Notes: generated by a model from the letters alone, not told the origin. DNA of 64,000 nucleotides from an uncultured Oscillospiraceae bacterium (GCA_934636655.1 CAKUAS010000003.1:62001-126000); one strand, 5' to 3'. Shown: positions 50,561 to 59,772, counted from the stretch's first letter. Numbers and translations: made by a program.

Positions 50561-51433
50561 ATGGGCAATTTTATAGTAACGACGGATTCCGGCTGCGATC
50601 TGCCGCTGAGCTTTTGCAGCAGCCGCGGTATAATACCGCTCAAAATGAGTTATGCCATCGGTGACAAGAGCTTCACCGATACGATGGATCCGAAGGATCT
50701 TAAAGGCTTTTACGACGGTATGCGCTCGGGCGACTGTCCGAAAACGAGTCAGGTCACACCGTATCAGTTTGTTGAATTCTGGACGCCGCTTCTCGAGGAG
50801 AAGAAGCCCATCGTCCACATAGCGCTCGGCAGCGGAATATCCGGAACATGGGCAAACGCCGTTTCGGCGGCGGACATGCTCAAGGCCGATCACCCCGACG
50901 CGGACATAAGGGTCATAGACTCGACCCTTGCCTCCGTAGGCTACGGTATGCTCGCCATCCTGGCCGCCGATCTTCGCGACTGCGGCAGCAGTGCGGACGA
51001 CTGTCAGGCGGAGCTTGAAAAGGTCAAGGGTAATATAAACACCTATTACACCACGGGCGACCTTACCTACCTCTACCGCAGCGGCAGAGTCAGCCGCACG
51101 GGCATGACGATAGCCCATGCTCTGAACATTTGGCCGATACTGAACCTTGACCTTGACGGACATCTCATCGTTCAGGCCAAGGAACGCGGTAAAAAGCACA
51201 CTATCGAGCGCATACACAAGATCATAAACGACCTGTGCGTCGATCCCGAGGGCCAGACGCTTTATATCTGCCATTCGGACATCGCCGAGGAGGCAGAGCA
51301 GTTCGGCGAGGAGATAAAGGAGAAATTCGGCTTCCGCGACGTGTTTTACACCTACATCGGAACGACCATCGGTTCAAACTGCGGGCCGGGACTTATGGCG
51401 GCGTTTTTCGTCGGAAAAAAGAGAACTAACTGA
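50561..51433 (+). CDS. DegV family fatty-acid-binding protein
   Basis: 290 residues. VTTDSGCDLPLSF at the N-terminus, KTSQVTPYQF, ALGSGISGTWANA and the C-terminal IGTTIGSNCGPGLMAAFFVG are DegV motifs for binding a fatty acyl chain. FakB-type DegV proteins present fatty acids to the kinase FakA. No fakA is nearby. AGGAGG site; probably one operon with the two genes that follow. Confidence 0.92.
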   Translation: MGNFIVTTDSGCDLPLSFCSSRGIIPLKMSYAIGDKSFTDTMDPKDLKGFYDGMRSGDCPKTSQVTPYQFVEFWTPLLEEKKPIVHIALGSGISGTWANAVSAADMLKADHPDADIRVIDSTLASVGYGMLAILAADLRDCGSSADDCQAELEKVKGNINTYYTTGDLTYLYRSGRVSRTGMTIAHALNIWPILNLDLDGHLIVQAKERGKKHTIERIHKIINDLCVDPEGQTLYICHSDIAEEAEQFGEEIKEKFGFRDVFYTYIGTTIGSNCGPGLMAAFFVGKKRTN

Positions 51434-51447
51434 AAGGTGAATGAAAA

Positions 51448-51801
51448 ATGAAGGTTGATTATATCGATTTTAAAACCGTGAATCTCACCAGCAAGCTTGA
51501 CACGAGCATCGGCGCGGAGCTTCAGCTCACGCAGACCGGCAAGGTGTCCGTCAAGCTTCCCGAGGAGTGGAGCGGCTTTGCTTTCCTGCTGCTGAACATA
51601 AAGATAAACGATCCCGAGGAGAAGTATTTCGTGTTCGATATCACGACCGAGACTGTCATAAAGCTTCCCGACGACGTGAAGGAATTCACCGAAGACGCAA
51701 TGAACGCCGGAATGGAGATCGCGCAGGAAAAGACCTTCGAGGCTATCCGCGGTATATCCGTGGCAATGGGGATAAACGAACTCGATCTGAGCGGTAAGTG
51801 A
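51448..51801 (+). CDS. Conserved-looking protein of unknown function
   Basis: 117 residues, beta-rich in the first 75 positions (alternating LTSKLDTSIGAELQLTQTG) with an acidic C-terminal helix. No signal peptide or membrane segment. It starts 14 bp after degV with GAAAGGTGA and ends 1 bp before the nucleotidyltransferase start, so it is part of that operon. I do not recognise a family. Codon texture resembles its neighbours. Confidence 0.6.
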   Translation: MKVDYIDFKTVNLTSKLDTSIGAELQLTQTGKVSVKLPEEWSGFAFLLLNIKINDPEEKYFVFDITTETVIKLPDDVKEFTEDAMNAGMEIAQEKTFEAIRGISVAMGINELDLSGK

Positions 51802-51802
51802 T

Positions 51803-52711
51803 ATGAAAGAGCCTACGCTTGTTATAATGGCTGCCGGGATGGGCAGCCGCTTCGGCGGATTAAAACAGATAACTGCTGTCGATGCCGAGGGGCACGCTAT
51901 AATAGACTTTTCGCTGTTTGATGCATATCGTGCCGGTTTTCGTAATATTGCATTTATTATAAAGCACGAGATAGAGGACAGCTTTAAGGCCGCCGTCGGC
52001 GATCGTATGGAAAAGTATTTTAACGTAAAATACATCTATCAGCAGCTTGACGTTCTGCCTGAGGGCTACAGTGTTCCCGAGGGAAGGGAAAAGCCATGGG
52101 GTACGGGCCACGCGGTAATGTGCTGCCGCGGTGTCGTCGACGGGCCCTTTGCCGTGATAAACGCCGACGATTTTTACGGCGCGGGCGCGTACAAAGCGAT
52201 GTACGAGTTTTTAAGCGGCGACAGAAGACCCGGCGAATACGCCATGGTCGGCTATAAGCTGCGCAATACCGTCACCGAAAACGGCTCTGTCGCGCGCGGC
52301 GTGTGCGATATAGAAAACGGATATCTTGTCGATATAACCGAGCGCACGCACATTGAAAAGCGCGGTGCGGACGCGGCATATACCGAAGACGGCGAGACCT
52401 TCGTGCCGCTTTCGGGCGATGCGACGGTATCCATGAACTTCTGGGGCTTTTCGACGATGATGCTCGATGAGCTGTGCGCGCGTTTTCCTGTGTTCCTGGA
52501 TAGAAGCTTGCCGGTGAATCCCCTCAAGTGCGAATACTTCCTGCCCTTTGTCGCAAACGAGCAGCTCCGAGAGGGGCTCGCGACGGTGCGCATACTCGAC
52601 TGCAATGAAACGTGGTACGGCATGACCTACCGTGAGGATCTCGATTCTGTCAAGGCCGCGATAGCCGATATGAAGGCTCGCGGGATATACCCCGAAAAGC
52701 TTTGGGATTAA
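51803..52711 (+). CDS. Sugar-phosphate nucleotidyltransferase-like protein
   Basis: 302 residues. The N-terminus LVIMAAGMGSRFGGLKQ is the nucleotide-binding loop of NTP transferases (GxGxRx-K), PWGTGHAVMCC and INADDFYGAGAY carry the base and metal contacts. The family contains putative nucleotidyltransferases without assigned sugar; it lacks the left-handed beta helix of GlmU/GlgC types. ATG 51803 is 1 bp after the previous stop. Ends at a strong terminator. Confidence 0.83.
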   Translation: MKEPTLVIMAAGMGSRFGGLKQITAVDAEGHAIIDFSLFDAYRAGFRNIAFIIKHEIEDSFKAAVGDRMEKYFNVKYIYQQLDVLPEGYSVPEGREKPWGTGHAVMCCRGVVDGPFAVINADDFYGAGAYKAMYEFLSGDRRPGEYAMVGYKLRNTVTENGSVARGVCDIENGYLVDITERTHIEKRGADAAYTEDGETFVPLSGDATVSMNFWGFSTMMLDELCARFPVFLDRSLPVNPLKCEYFLPFVANEQLREGLATVRILDCNETWYGMTYREDLDSVKAAIADMKARGIYPEKLWD

Positions 52712-52712
52712 C

Positions 52713-52746
52713 AAAAAATGTCCGCTCTGTGAGCGGACGTTTTTTT
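52713..52746. terminator. Bidirectional terminator
   Basis: Stem of 10 bp (52718-52727 with 52731-52740), loop TGT, A-run before and T-run after (52740-52746); it overlaps the 3' end of the convergent coiled-coil gene. Confidence 0.85.
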
Positions 52747-53926
52747 ATTCTTCATTTTCTATGTTTAGCGAAAGTCCTACGCCGACGGCGGCGAGGACGG
52801 CTGCGGCAAAGGCCAGCGTGTCGATGCTGCCGTAGATAAGCGAGGCGATAACGCTCACAGCGCCGAGGGCTGCGCCCAAAGCGGCGAGCTTAAACGAGCG
52901 TGAGGTCTGATTCTTGCTGAGTAGTATGAGTGCCGCCGCCGCGGCCGCAACGGCCAAAAGATGCGCGGCATATGTCACGATAAATGATATGAGCGACTTG
53001 AGATATGCCCAATGCAGAGTGCTTTCGTGCTTTTTCGCGGAGCTCAAAAGCTCGGCGGTGGTGTTATCCGCCGTGCCGTAGCCCTCGTCGATGAGGCTTT
53101 CGCGGCCGCGCTCGACCTTCTCGGCGGTGTCCTCGTAAACGGAGAGCTCCTCGGCCTTCGCGTCGAGAGCCTCCTTTTCCTTGTCAAGTTCAGCTTTTGC
53201 GGCGGCGACGGACTGCCCGTCGGCATCGAGTTTAGCGGGACCAGACGCGATCTCGTTCTGCATGCTTGAAAGCTGCGCCTGCGCGGAGTCTACCTGTTGC
53301 TGCGCCTGCGACAGGCCGGCCTCGCCCTGCTGAAGCTGCGCGTAAGCCGAGTCGAGTTGAGCCTTCATGTCGGAGATGTAACTGTCGGTAAGGTCGATGC
53401 CGGCCTTGCTGCCGACGATCTTCAATGCCAGCCGGTGCGGAACGAACTTGCTTTCAAGCTCGCTGATCGCAGATGTGAGCTGGTCGTAGGCGGCCTTGCC
53501 CTGATTGTACGCCTCCCAGCCGGAATTGAGCTGATCGCGGCCGGAGGATATTGCGCTCTGCGCGCCGCTGCTGTTAAACTGGCTCTTGCCGACATTGTAG
53601 GCTATGAGCTGCTGATTGTAGCTCAGAACATCCTCGTTATACTTTTTGTCCGCAGCCTCATACTGCTTGTACTTTTCGTTGTAAGCGGCAAGCTGCTCGT
53701 CGTACTCGGCCTTCTTTGCGTCGTATTCGGCTTTGCCGTCTTTGAGAGCCTTGTTGTTATCGCTGAGCGCATCGAGGTTTTTCTTAAACGCCGTGTAGTC
53801 CGCGCGTACCTCGCCCACGGGATTTATATTGTCCGCGATGCCAGTCAGCCCCGTCATGAATGAGGCAAGCAGCAGCACGACGGCGAGAACGATCGCTATT
53901 GCCCGCCACTGAGTTTTCGATACCAT
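52745..53926 (-). CDS. Membrane protein with long external coiled coil, unknown
   Basis: 393 residues. One N-terminal membrane helix (about 8-28), a long extracytoplasmic helical region (about 40-300), then three C-terminal membrane helices (about 310-388). In the first coil, tyrosines fall exactly every seven residues (Y68, 75, 82, 89, 96, 103, 110, then F117). A second Gln/Ala-rich coil covers about 185-275. The layout is like a membrane-tethered spacer or a YhgE/Pip-like external domain, but no family is recognised. AAAGGTG site before the ATG; monocistronic. Confidence 0.75.
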   Translation of the reverse strand: MVSKTQWRAIAIVLAVVLLLASFMTGLTGIADNINPVGEVRADYTAFKKNLDALSDNNKALKDGKAEYDAKKAEYDEQLAAYNEKYKQYEAADKKYNEDVLSYNQQLIAYNVGKSQFNSSGAQSAISSGRDQLNSGWEAYNQGKAAYDQLTSAISELESKFVPHRLALKIVGSKAGIDLTDSYISDMKAQLDSAYAQLQQGEAGLSQAQQQVDSAQAQLSSMQNEIASGPAKLDADGQSVAAAKAELDKEKEALDAKAEELSVYEDTAEKVERGRESLIDEGYGTADNTTAELLSSAKKHESTLHWAYLKSLISFIVTYAAHLLAVAAAAAALILLSKNQTSRSFKLAALGAALGAVSVIASLIYGSIDTLAFAAAVLAAVGVGLSLNIENEE

Positions 53927-54106
53927 GATATCACCTTTGAAAACACTGAATTATTGAATGATTAAGTATACTATAGGAAACTTGTTAACTCAATATGAAT
54001 TTCTACGAAAAAATTCGTGCCGGTAATATAAATGTGTAGTAATTTTGTAACCCATGTGATAAAATAACTTTGATTATATTTATACAAAAGGAAGATGTTT
54101 TTATAT

Positions 54107-55333
54107 ATGGATACCAAAAAGCTTGAAAGCTATGCCGAGCTTATAGTCAAGGTCGGCGCTAATGTGCAGAAGGGACAGGACGTTATCATCTCCACCGAGC
54201 TCGATCAGCCAGAGTTTGTGGAAATGCTCGTTGAGCAGTGCTACCTCGCGGGTGCTGCCGAGGTAAGAGTTGAGTGGACGCACCAGCCGCTCAGGTTAAA
54301 GCATGTGAAGTATCAGACAGTCGAGCGTCTCGGCGAGATCACGGATTGGGAGAAGGAAAAGCTCCTGCATAGGGCAAAAACGCTGCCTGCCATGATCTAT
54401 ATCGAATCTGCCGATCCCTCGGGGCTTGACGGACTCGATCAGGAAAAGTGGGGCAAAAGCGTGCAGATGCGCTGGCCGGTCATAAAGCCAATCCGCGACT
54501 CGATGGAGAACAAGTACCAGTGGGTCATCGCCGCCGTGCCCGGCAGGGCGTGGGCGAAAAAGGTGTTTCCGGAACTGAACGAGGCCGAGGCCGTCGAAAA
54601 GCTCTGGGAGGCGATACTGTACACCTCGCGCGCCGACGGCGACGGGATCGCGGCTTGGCGCGATCACAATGCCGATCTCAAGAGCCGCTGCGTGTATTTA
54701 AACTCGCTGTCTCTGCGCAAATTGCATTATAAGAGCTCAAACGGTACGGACTTCACCGTCGGGCTAATTCCGCAGGCGCAGTTTCTGGCCGGAGCAGAGG
54801 ATACGCTCGGAACGAATGTGACCTTTAATCCCAATATCCCCAGCGAAGAGGTATTCACGAGCCCTATGAAGGGACAAGCCGAGGGCATAGTCTACTCCAC
54901 GCGTCCGCTGTCCTATCGCGGCACGATGATAGAAAACTTCAGCATCCGTTTTGAAAAGGGCATCGTTACCGAGGTCAAGGCCGAAAAGGGCGAGGAAGCG
55001 CTAAAAACGCTCGTCAATATGGATGAGGGCTCTAAAATGCTCGGCGAGTGTGCACTCGTTCCCTATGACAGCCCGATAAGGAACAGCGGGATCATGTTTT
55101 ACAACACCCTGTTTGACGAAAACGCGGCATGTCACCTCGCGCTCGGCGACGGTTTTGCAAGCTGCATAAAAGGCTTTGAAAACTACACGCTCGAGCAGTG
55201 CCGCGATATGGGCATAAATTCATCCATGATCCACGAGGATTTCATGATAGGCTCGGAGGATCTTGATATTGTCGGCGAGACGGAAAACGGCGAGATGGTG
55301 CAGATATTTAAAAACGGAAACTGGGCTTTCTGA
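54107..55333 (+). CDS. M29 family aminopeptidase (AmpS-like)
   Basis: 408 residues from ATG 54107, preceded by AAGGAAG; an ATG at 54095 is too close to that site. The N-terminus LESYAELIVKVGANVQKGQ and the C-terminal block with GECALVPYDSPI, NTLFDENAACHLALG and NSSMIHEDFMIGSEDLDI supply the two-metal ligands of the thermophilic metalloaminopeptidase family. A cytosolic peptide-trimming role is likely. The membrane protein gene follows 8 bp later. Confidence 0.9.
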   Translation: MDTKKLESYAELIVKVGANVQKGQDVIISTELDQPEFVEMLVEQCYLAGAAEVRVEWTHQPLRLKHVKYQTVERLGEITDWEKEKLLHRAKTLPAMIYIESADPSGLDGLDQEKWGKSVQMRWPVIKPIRDSMENKYQWVIAAVPGRAWAKKVFPELNEAEAVEKLWEAILYTSRADGDGIAAWRDHNADLKSRCVYLNSLSLRKLHYKSSNGTDFTVGLIPQAQFLAGAEDTLGTNVTFNPNIPSEEVFTSPMKGQAEGIVYSTRPLSYRGTMIENFSIRFEKGIVTEVKAEKGEEALKTLVNMDEGSKMLGECALVPYDSPIRNSGIMFYNTLFDENAACHLALGDGFASCIKGFENYTLEQCRDMGINSSMIHEDFMIGSEDLDIVGETENGEMVQIFKNGNWAF

Positions 55334-55341
55334 TCGGAGAG

Positions 55342-56028
55342 ATGAAAATGGAGATAGAGAACGACAAGATAAGATATTCGGTGAGCCGAAAGAACTTTTT
55401 TGTAAAGCTTGCGGTGATTTTTATGCTGCTGTCGGCACTGTGCCGCTTTCTTGGCTACTGGGGCTTCTGGTCAAACCAGAAAAGCGGTTTTATCGTGTTC
55501 CAGATCGCACTGCCGATACTCTGCAACCTGCTGTTCATCGTCCTGATACTGTATGCCGGCAGACGTTTTTTCAGCCTGACGTTCATTCCGGTGCTGCTGG
55601 GCGTAATGTTTTTCATCATAAAGGCCTTTGGCTTTGACAGCATACTGCACACGATACTGTGCATATGCCTGTATCTTGCCGTCGCGTTTATCTACACGGC
55701 GACGGTGTTCGGCGTTATCCGGACAAAGTGGCTGCTCTTGCCGCTGTTCGGACTGCCGCTTATAGTACATATTTATCTGGACAGGGATATGATCGCGCCG
55801 GCGGACAAGGCTGTGGAGCTCTCGGGGCTCCTGCCGGAGATATCGGTTCTGTGCATAATGGCTGCGCTTCTGTGTATCTGCTTTGCCATGAAAAAGCGCG
55901 ACTTTGCCGCCGAAAAGGCCGGCAGTGCGGAGCAGCAGGCCATTGATCTTCTGGTCAGCAATGAAGAGCCGCCAGAGGGTGAGGTCATACCCGATGCGCT
56001 TTCGCAGGAGGGTGACGAACATGAGTGA
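55342..56028 (+). CDS. Six-helix membrane protein, unknown
   Basis: 228 residues with about six membrane helices (between 20 and 190) and an acidic cytosolic tail (EEPPEGEVIPDALSQEGDEHE in parts). No family recognised. GGAGAG ribosome site. It overlaps the following LRR gene by 8 bp, so the two are translationally coupled and may form a complex at the membrane. Confidence 0.7.
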   Translation: MKMEIENDKIRYSVSRKNFFVKLAVIFMLLSALCRFLGYWGFWSNQKSGFIVFQIALPILCNLLFIVLILYAGRRFFSLTFIPVLLGVMFFIIKAFGFDSILHTILCICLYLAVAFIYTATVFGVIRTKWLLLPLFGLPLIVHIYLDRDMIAPADKAVELSGLLPEISVLCIMAALLCICFAMKKRDFAAEKAGSAEQQAIDLLVSNEEPPEGEVIPDALSQEGDEHE

Positions 56029-57979
56029 CACGATAAGAAAAGACCCGAATGAGGAAAAAACCGTTGTTGTCAAAAAAAGCGATATTGAGCAGCAGTTACA
56101 TAAAGTCGAGGAGGAAAAAACCGTCCTCGACACGGTGAACGAGGGCTACAAGAGCATTTTTGACCCCGAGCTTGAGGAGATCCTGCGTGAGACCGAGGGC
56201 TATGAGCTCACGCCGCAGGATGAGGACGGAGAGCCCGAATATGACGATGACGAGCCCGAGTACGAAGAGCCCGGCTCAAGTGCCGAGCGCGTCATTCAGG
56301 AGCAGGCCGAACGCCGCGAGCACAAAAAGAAAAAGAAGCTCATCATCATATGCGCTGCCATCGTCGCGGCGCTGGCGGTGATGCTGGCAGTTATGCTTGC
56401 GCTGAGAAGCGGCGGCACGGAAAAGGGCTACGATAACGCCTTCAGTCAGGCGCAGGAGTATTACTATGCCGGCGACTATGACAACGCTCTCGTCAAGCTG
56501 CGCGAAGCGATGGAGATAAAGAAAACCGACGAGTGTCTGCTGCTCATGAGCCGCTGCTATGAGGCAAAGTACGACTATGTTAACGCAATTGCCATCCTTG
56601 AAAGCTCTACGAGCGGCGACGATAAGATAAAAAACGAGATCGAGCGCCTCAAAAAAGCCAAGGAGGACTATGATAACGGCAAGATAGTTGTTATCTGCGG
56701 CGAGCAGTACGATGTTGAAACAACGGTGCTCGACCTCTCAAACAAGGGCGCAGGCTCTGCCGCGCTTAAGGATATCGCAAAGCTAACAGAACTTACGAGT
56801 CTCAAGCTCTCGGACAATAAGATAAGCGAGATAGACTTCTTGTCTTCCCTCAAGAAGCTCACCTCGCTCGACCTTTCAAACAACAAGATAAGCGACATAA
56901 GCCCTATTTCAAAGCTCAAATCGCTCCGTACGCTGCACCTTGACGGTAATGAAATCGAGGATTTCAGCCCGCTTTACGACATTGAAGGCCTTTCAATGCT
57001 TACCATCGGCGATATGGAGATCAGTCAGTCGCAGCTTAAAAAGCTCAAGGAGGAGCTGCCGACCTGCATAATCTACAGCGACGACGCGAAAGAGGATGTT
57101 ATCGAGATAAAGCTCGGCGGCAAGACCTTTGACAGCAATGTTACCGAGCTCAACCTTTCAGGCTGCGATGTGCATGATGTTTCGCTCCTGTCGGTGTGCA
57201 CTAAGCTGAAAAAGCTTGACCTTTCGGATAACTCCATATCGGATATCTCTGCGCTGGTCGATCTGCCGGAGCTTAAGGAGCTTGATCTTTCAAACAACCG
57301 CATAAGTGATGTAAGTCCGCTGATGAGCGTTTCCAAGCTCACGTATCTGAACATTGCGAATAACAGGATAAGATCGGTGGCGGCACTTCAGGACCTGACG
57401 GGTCTGACAGAGCTCAACGTCAGCTCAAACGAGCTCGGCAGTATCGCCGCCATTGGAAGACTCACAAATCTAAAGACCCTGTGGATGGACGATATCGGGC
57501 TGACGGACGCCTCTCTTGAAGAGTTGTACGGCCTTAAAAACCTCAAGAAGCTCAGCATAAAGGATAATTCCGAGCTTAGCGAGACCGCGGTGGCAGCGCT
57601 TCAAAAGAAGCTCTCCGGCTGTACAATAAGCCACTCGGAGCTCAAGCGTGAGATAGTCCTAGGAGGCAAGAACTTTGCCTGCGACGCGGAAACGGTCGAA
57701 GCAAACGGCCTCGGACTGAGCGACATTTCAAAGGTCTCGGGCTTTTCAAAGGTAAAGCACCTCGACCTTTCAAATAATTCGATATCGCGCCTGTCGCCGC
57801 TGGCACAGCTCAAAACGCTCGAGACGCTCGACCTTTCAAATAACCGCATTAGCGACGTTTCCGAGCTTTCTTCACTTAAAAATCTCAAGCAGCTCTGGCT
57901 CAGCGGAAACAGCATCAGCGCCGAGCAGATACAGGCGCTCAAGGCCGCACTGCCTGACTGTTATATCAGTGTTGAATAA
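56021..57979 (+). CDS. Membrane-anchored leucine-rich-repeat protein
   Basis: 652 residues, AGGAGGG site. Cytosolic N-terminus (1-105, very acidic at 66-85, with two EEKTV motifs at 11-15 and 31-35), one membrane helix (about 107-129), a short TPR-like region (about 138-215; AQEYYYAGDYDNALVKLREAM), then three blocks of internalin-type LRRs (LTSLDLSNNKISDISP pattern) separated by repeats of an ELPTCIIYS/ALPDCYISV type. The LRRs would be outside the cell. Type II topology and partner with the upstream membrane protein are inferred. Confidence 0.83.
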   Translation: MSDTIRKDPNEEKTVVVKKSDIEQQLHKVEEEKTVLDTVNEGYKSIFDPELEEILRETEGYELTPQDEDGEPEYDDDEPEYEEPGSSAERVIQEQAERREHKKKKKLIIICAAIVAALAVMLAVMLALRSGGTEKGYDNAFSQAQEYYYAGDYDNALVKLREAMEIKKTDECLLLMSRCYEAKYDYVNAIAILESSTSGDDKIKNEIERLKKAKEDYDNGKIVVICGEQYDVETTVLDLSNKGAGSAALKDIAKLTELTSLKLSDNKISEIDFLSSLKKLTSLDLSNNKISDISPISKLKSLRTLHLDGNEIEDFSPLYDIEGLSMLTIGDMEISQSQLKKLKEELPTCIIYSDDAKEDVIEIKLGGKTFDSNVTELNLSGCDVHDVSLLSVCTKLKKLDLSDNSISDISALVDLPELKELDLSNNRISDVSPLMSVSKLTYLNIANNRIRSVAALQDLTGLTELNVSSNELGSIAAIGRLTNLKTLWMDDIGLTDASLEELYGLKNLKKLSIKDNSELSETAVAALQKKLSGCTISHSELKREIVLGGKNFACDAETVEANGLGLSDISKVSGFSKVKHLDLSNNSISRLSPLAQLKTLETLDLSNNRISDVSELSSLKNLKQLWLSGNSISAEQIQALKAALPDCYISVE

Positions 57980-58051
57980 AAAATAAGAACAAATTTTGAA
58001 TTTTTAAGGCAAATTCAACAAAAGCATCTTCCTTTTTACAAGGCGTTGTGC

Positions 58052-58057
58052 TATAAT
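58052..58057 (+). promoter_or_regulatory. Extended -10 promoter of hpf
   Basis: TATAAT preceded by TGC (TGn motif); the -35 region (TTCCTT) is weak. Start expected near 58064, at the edge of the palindrome. Confidence 0.65.
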
Positions 58058-58065
58058 AAAGTCAA

Positions 58066-58081
58066 GCAGGATATATCCTGC
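58066..58081. promoter_or_regulatory. 16-bp perfect palindrome at the hpf transcription start
   Basis: GCAGGATATATCCTGC, perfect dyad, 8 bp after the -10 box and about 24 bp before the hpf ATG. It could be an operator or a leader hairpin. Confidence 0.7.
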
Positions 58082-58104
58082 AAAGCAGAAAGGAGCCGGC
58101 ACAT

Positions 58105-58647
58105 ATGAAATTCACGTTTACCGAAAAAAAGATGGGCACCTCCGAAGAGCTCAGAGCCTATACTGAGCGCAAGGTTGGCAAGCTCGACCGCTTCTTTAAG
58201 ACCGAAAGCAGCGCAAACATCACGTTCAGCATGGAGCGCGGCAGATTCTTGGCTGAGATCACGGTTTCCAACAACGGCCTGTATTACAGGGCCAGCGAGC
58301 TTACAAACGATATGTACGCTTCCGTTGATTCCGGCGTCGCGGCCATCGAACGCCAGATTCGCAAGAACAAGACCCGTCTTGAAAAACGCCTGAGAGAAGG
58401 CGCGCTCGAGAAGGAGGCGAGACCTGAGTTCGTTCCCGTTGAGGACGAGGAGGATGAGGAATTCAAGATCGTGCGCAGCAAGCGCTTCCCCATCAAGCCC
58501 ATGTCCACCGAGGAAGCGATCCTTCAGATGAACCTTCTGGAGCATGAGTTCTTTGTGTTCCGCAACGAGCATGAGAACGGAGCGATCTCGGTAGTCTATC
58601 GCCGCAAGAACGGCGGCTACGGTCTTATAAGCGACGACGCTGAATAA
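58105..58647 (+). CDS. hpf: Ribosome hibernation-promoting factor, long form
   Basis: 180 residues. N-terminal HPF/YfiA ribosome-binding domain (1-100; TEKKMGTSEELRAYTERKVGKL), an acidic linker (EDEEDEEF) and the C-terminal dimerisation domain (SKRFPIKPMSTEEAILQMNL). The long form pairs 70S ribosomes into inactive 100S dimers in stationary phase. AAAGGAG site. Monocistronic, with an extended -10 promoter and a perfect palindrome at the start site. Confidence 0.95.
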   Translation: MKFTFTEKKMGTSEELRAYTERKVGKLDRFFKTESSANITFSMERGRFLAEITVSNNGLYYRASELTNDMYASVDSGVAAIERQIRKNKTRLEKRLREGALEKEARPEFVPVEDEEDEEFKIVRSKRFPIKPMSTEEAILQMNLLEHEFFVFRNEHENGAISVVYRRKNGGYGLISDDAE

Positions 58648-58665
58648 AAACAAAAAATATTACCG

Positions 58666-58693
58666 CTGCCTCGCCATTTGGCGAGGCAGTTTT
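58666..58693 (+). terminator. Terminator of hpf
   Basis: 10-bp perfect stem CTGCCTCGCC / GGCGAGGCAG, loop ATTT, TTTT; 12 bp before the prmA start. Confidence 0.85.
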
Positions 58694-58704
58694 GAGGATG
58701 GAAT

Positions 58705-59613
58705 ATGAACTATACGGAAGTCACGATAGAATGCAAGAACACAGATGAGGTCTGCGACAGGCTCACGGCCCTCGGCATAGACGGCTTTGTCATCGAAAAC
58801 GAAGACGATTTCAAGGCGTTTTTGGAAAATAACCGCCAGTACTGGGACTATGTCGACACCGAGCTGGAGGAAAGCTATAGGGGCGTTTCGCGCGTAAAAT
58901 TCTATGTCGAGGATAATGACGAAGGTGCAGCTCAGCTCGCCGCAGTCAGGGCGGAGTTTGAGGTAAAAACAGCTCCCGTGTGCGACGCGGATTGGGAAAA
59001 TAACTGGAAGCAGTACTATGAGCCGCTCGAGATCGGCGAAAAGCTCCTCGTTGTGCCGGAGTGGATCGACTGTTCCGAGGATGGCAGAGTGCCCCTGCGC
59101 CTCGATCCCGGTCTTTTATTCGGAACGGGCTCGCACGCGACGACGCGCATATGCCTTTCCGCGCTCGAAAGATACGCGGGAGAAGGCAGGCGCGCGCTCG
59201 ACCTCGGATGCGGCAGCGGCATACTCGGCATCGGTGCGCTCGTTCTCGGCAGTGACTTCTGCACCGCCTGCGACATCGACCCCAAAGCGCCCGACACCGT
59301 AATGGAAAACGCGGCGCTAAACGGCATCGGGGAAGACAAAATGAAAGTTTACGCCGGCGATATAATCGGCGACGCAAAGCTTAGAAAAATGCTCGGAACG
59401 GGCTACGATATCGTGCTTGCGAACATTGTCTCGGACGTGATAATACCCCTCGCGCCGTTCGTGCGCGCGTTCATGGCGCCGGGCGGAGTGTTTATAACCT
59501 CCGGCATCATCGACGGCCGCGAGGACGAGGTCGCCGCCGCCCTGCGCTCGGCGGGGCTTGAGATAATAGCCCACCACCACGAGGAGGAATGGCATTGTTT
59601 CGAGTGCAGGTGA
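58705..59613 (+). CDS. prmA: Ribosomal protein L11 methyltransferase
   Basis: 302 residues. An N-terminal L11-recognition domain (1-90) begins YTEVTIECKNTDEVCDRLTALG; VPEWIDC and RLDPGLLFGTGSHATTRICL are PrmA signatures; ALDLGCGSGILGIGALVLG is the SAM motif and LANIVSDVI the NPPY-like loop. It trimethylates L11 on the ribosome. PrmA and RsmE genes are often neighbours; here a small minus-strand gene lies between. Confidence 0.94.
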   Translation: MNYTEVTIECKNTDEVCDRLTALGIDGFVIENEDDFKAFLENNRQYWDYVDTELEESYRGVSRVKFYVEDNDEGAAQLAAVRAEFEVKTAPVCDADWENNWKQYYEPLEIGEKLLVVPEWIDCSEDGRVPLRLDPGLLFGTGSHATTRICLSALERYAGEGRRALDLGCGSGILGIGALVLGSDFCTACDIDPKAPDTVMENAALNGIGEDKMKVYAGDIIGDAKLRKMLGTGYDIVLANIVSDVIIPLAPFVRAFMAPGGVFITSGIIDGREDEVAAALRSAGLEIIAHHHEEEWHCFECR

Positions 59614-59639
59614 GGGCTGAGCGCACACAACGAAGTACA

Positions 59640-59677
59640 AAAAAGACGTACACAGCTTTTGATGTGTACGTCTTTTT
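59640..59677 (+). terminator. Terminator of prmA
   Basis: 15-bp stem (59640-59654 with 59663-59677) with A and T tracts, 8-nt loop. Confidence 0.85.
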
Positions 59678-59772
59678 GCTAACTGCATACCACAACATTT
59701 TTCTCTCAATGCTGCGGCATTTTTATAAAAATCGCCTCTCAAATTACTCGGGAGACGGTTTGGTATGGCGGC

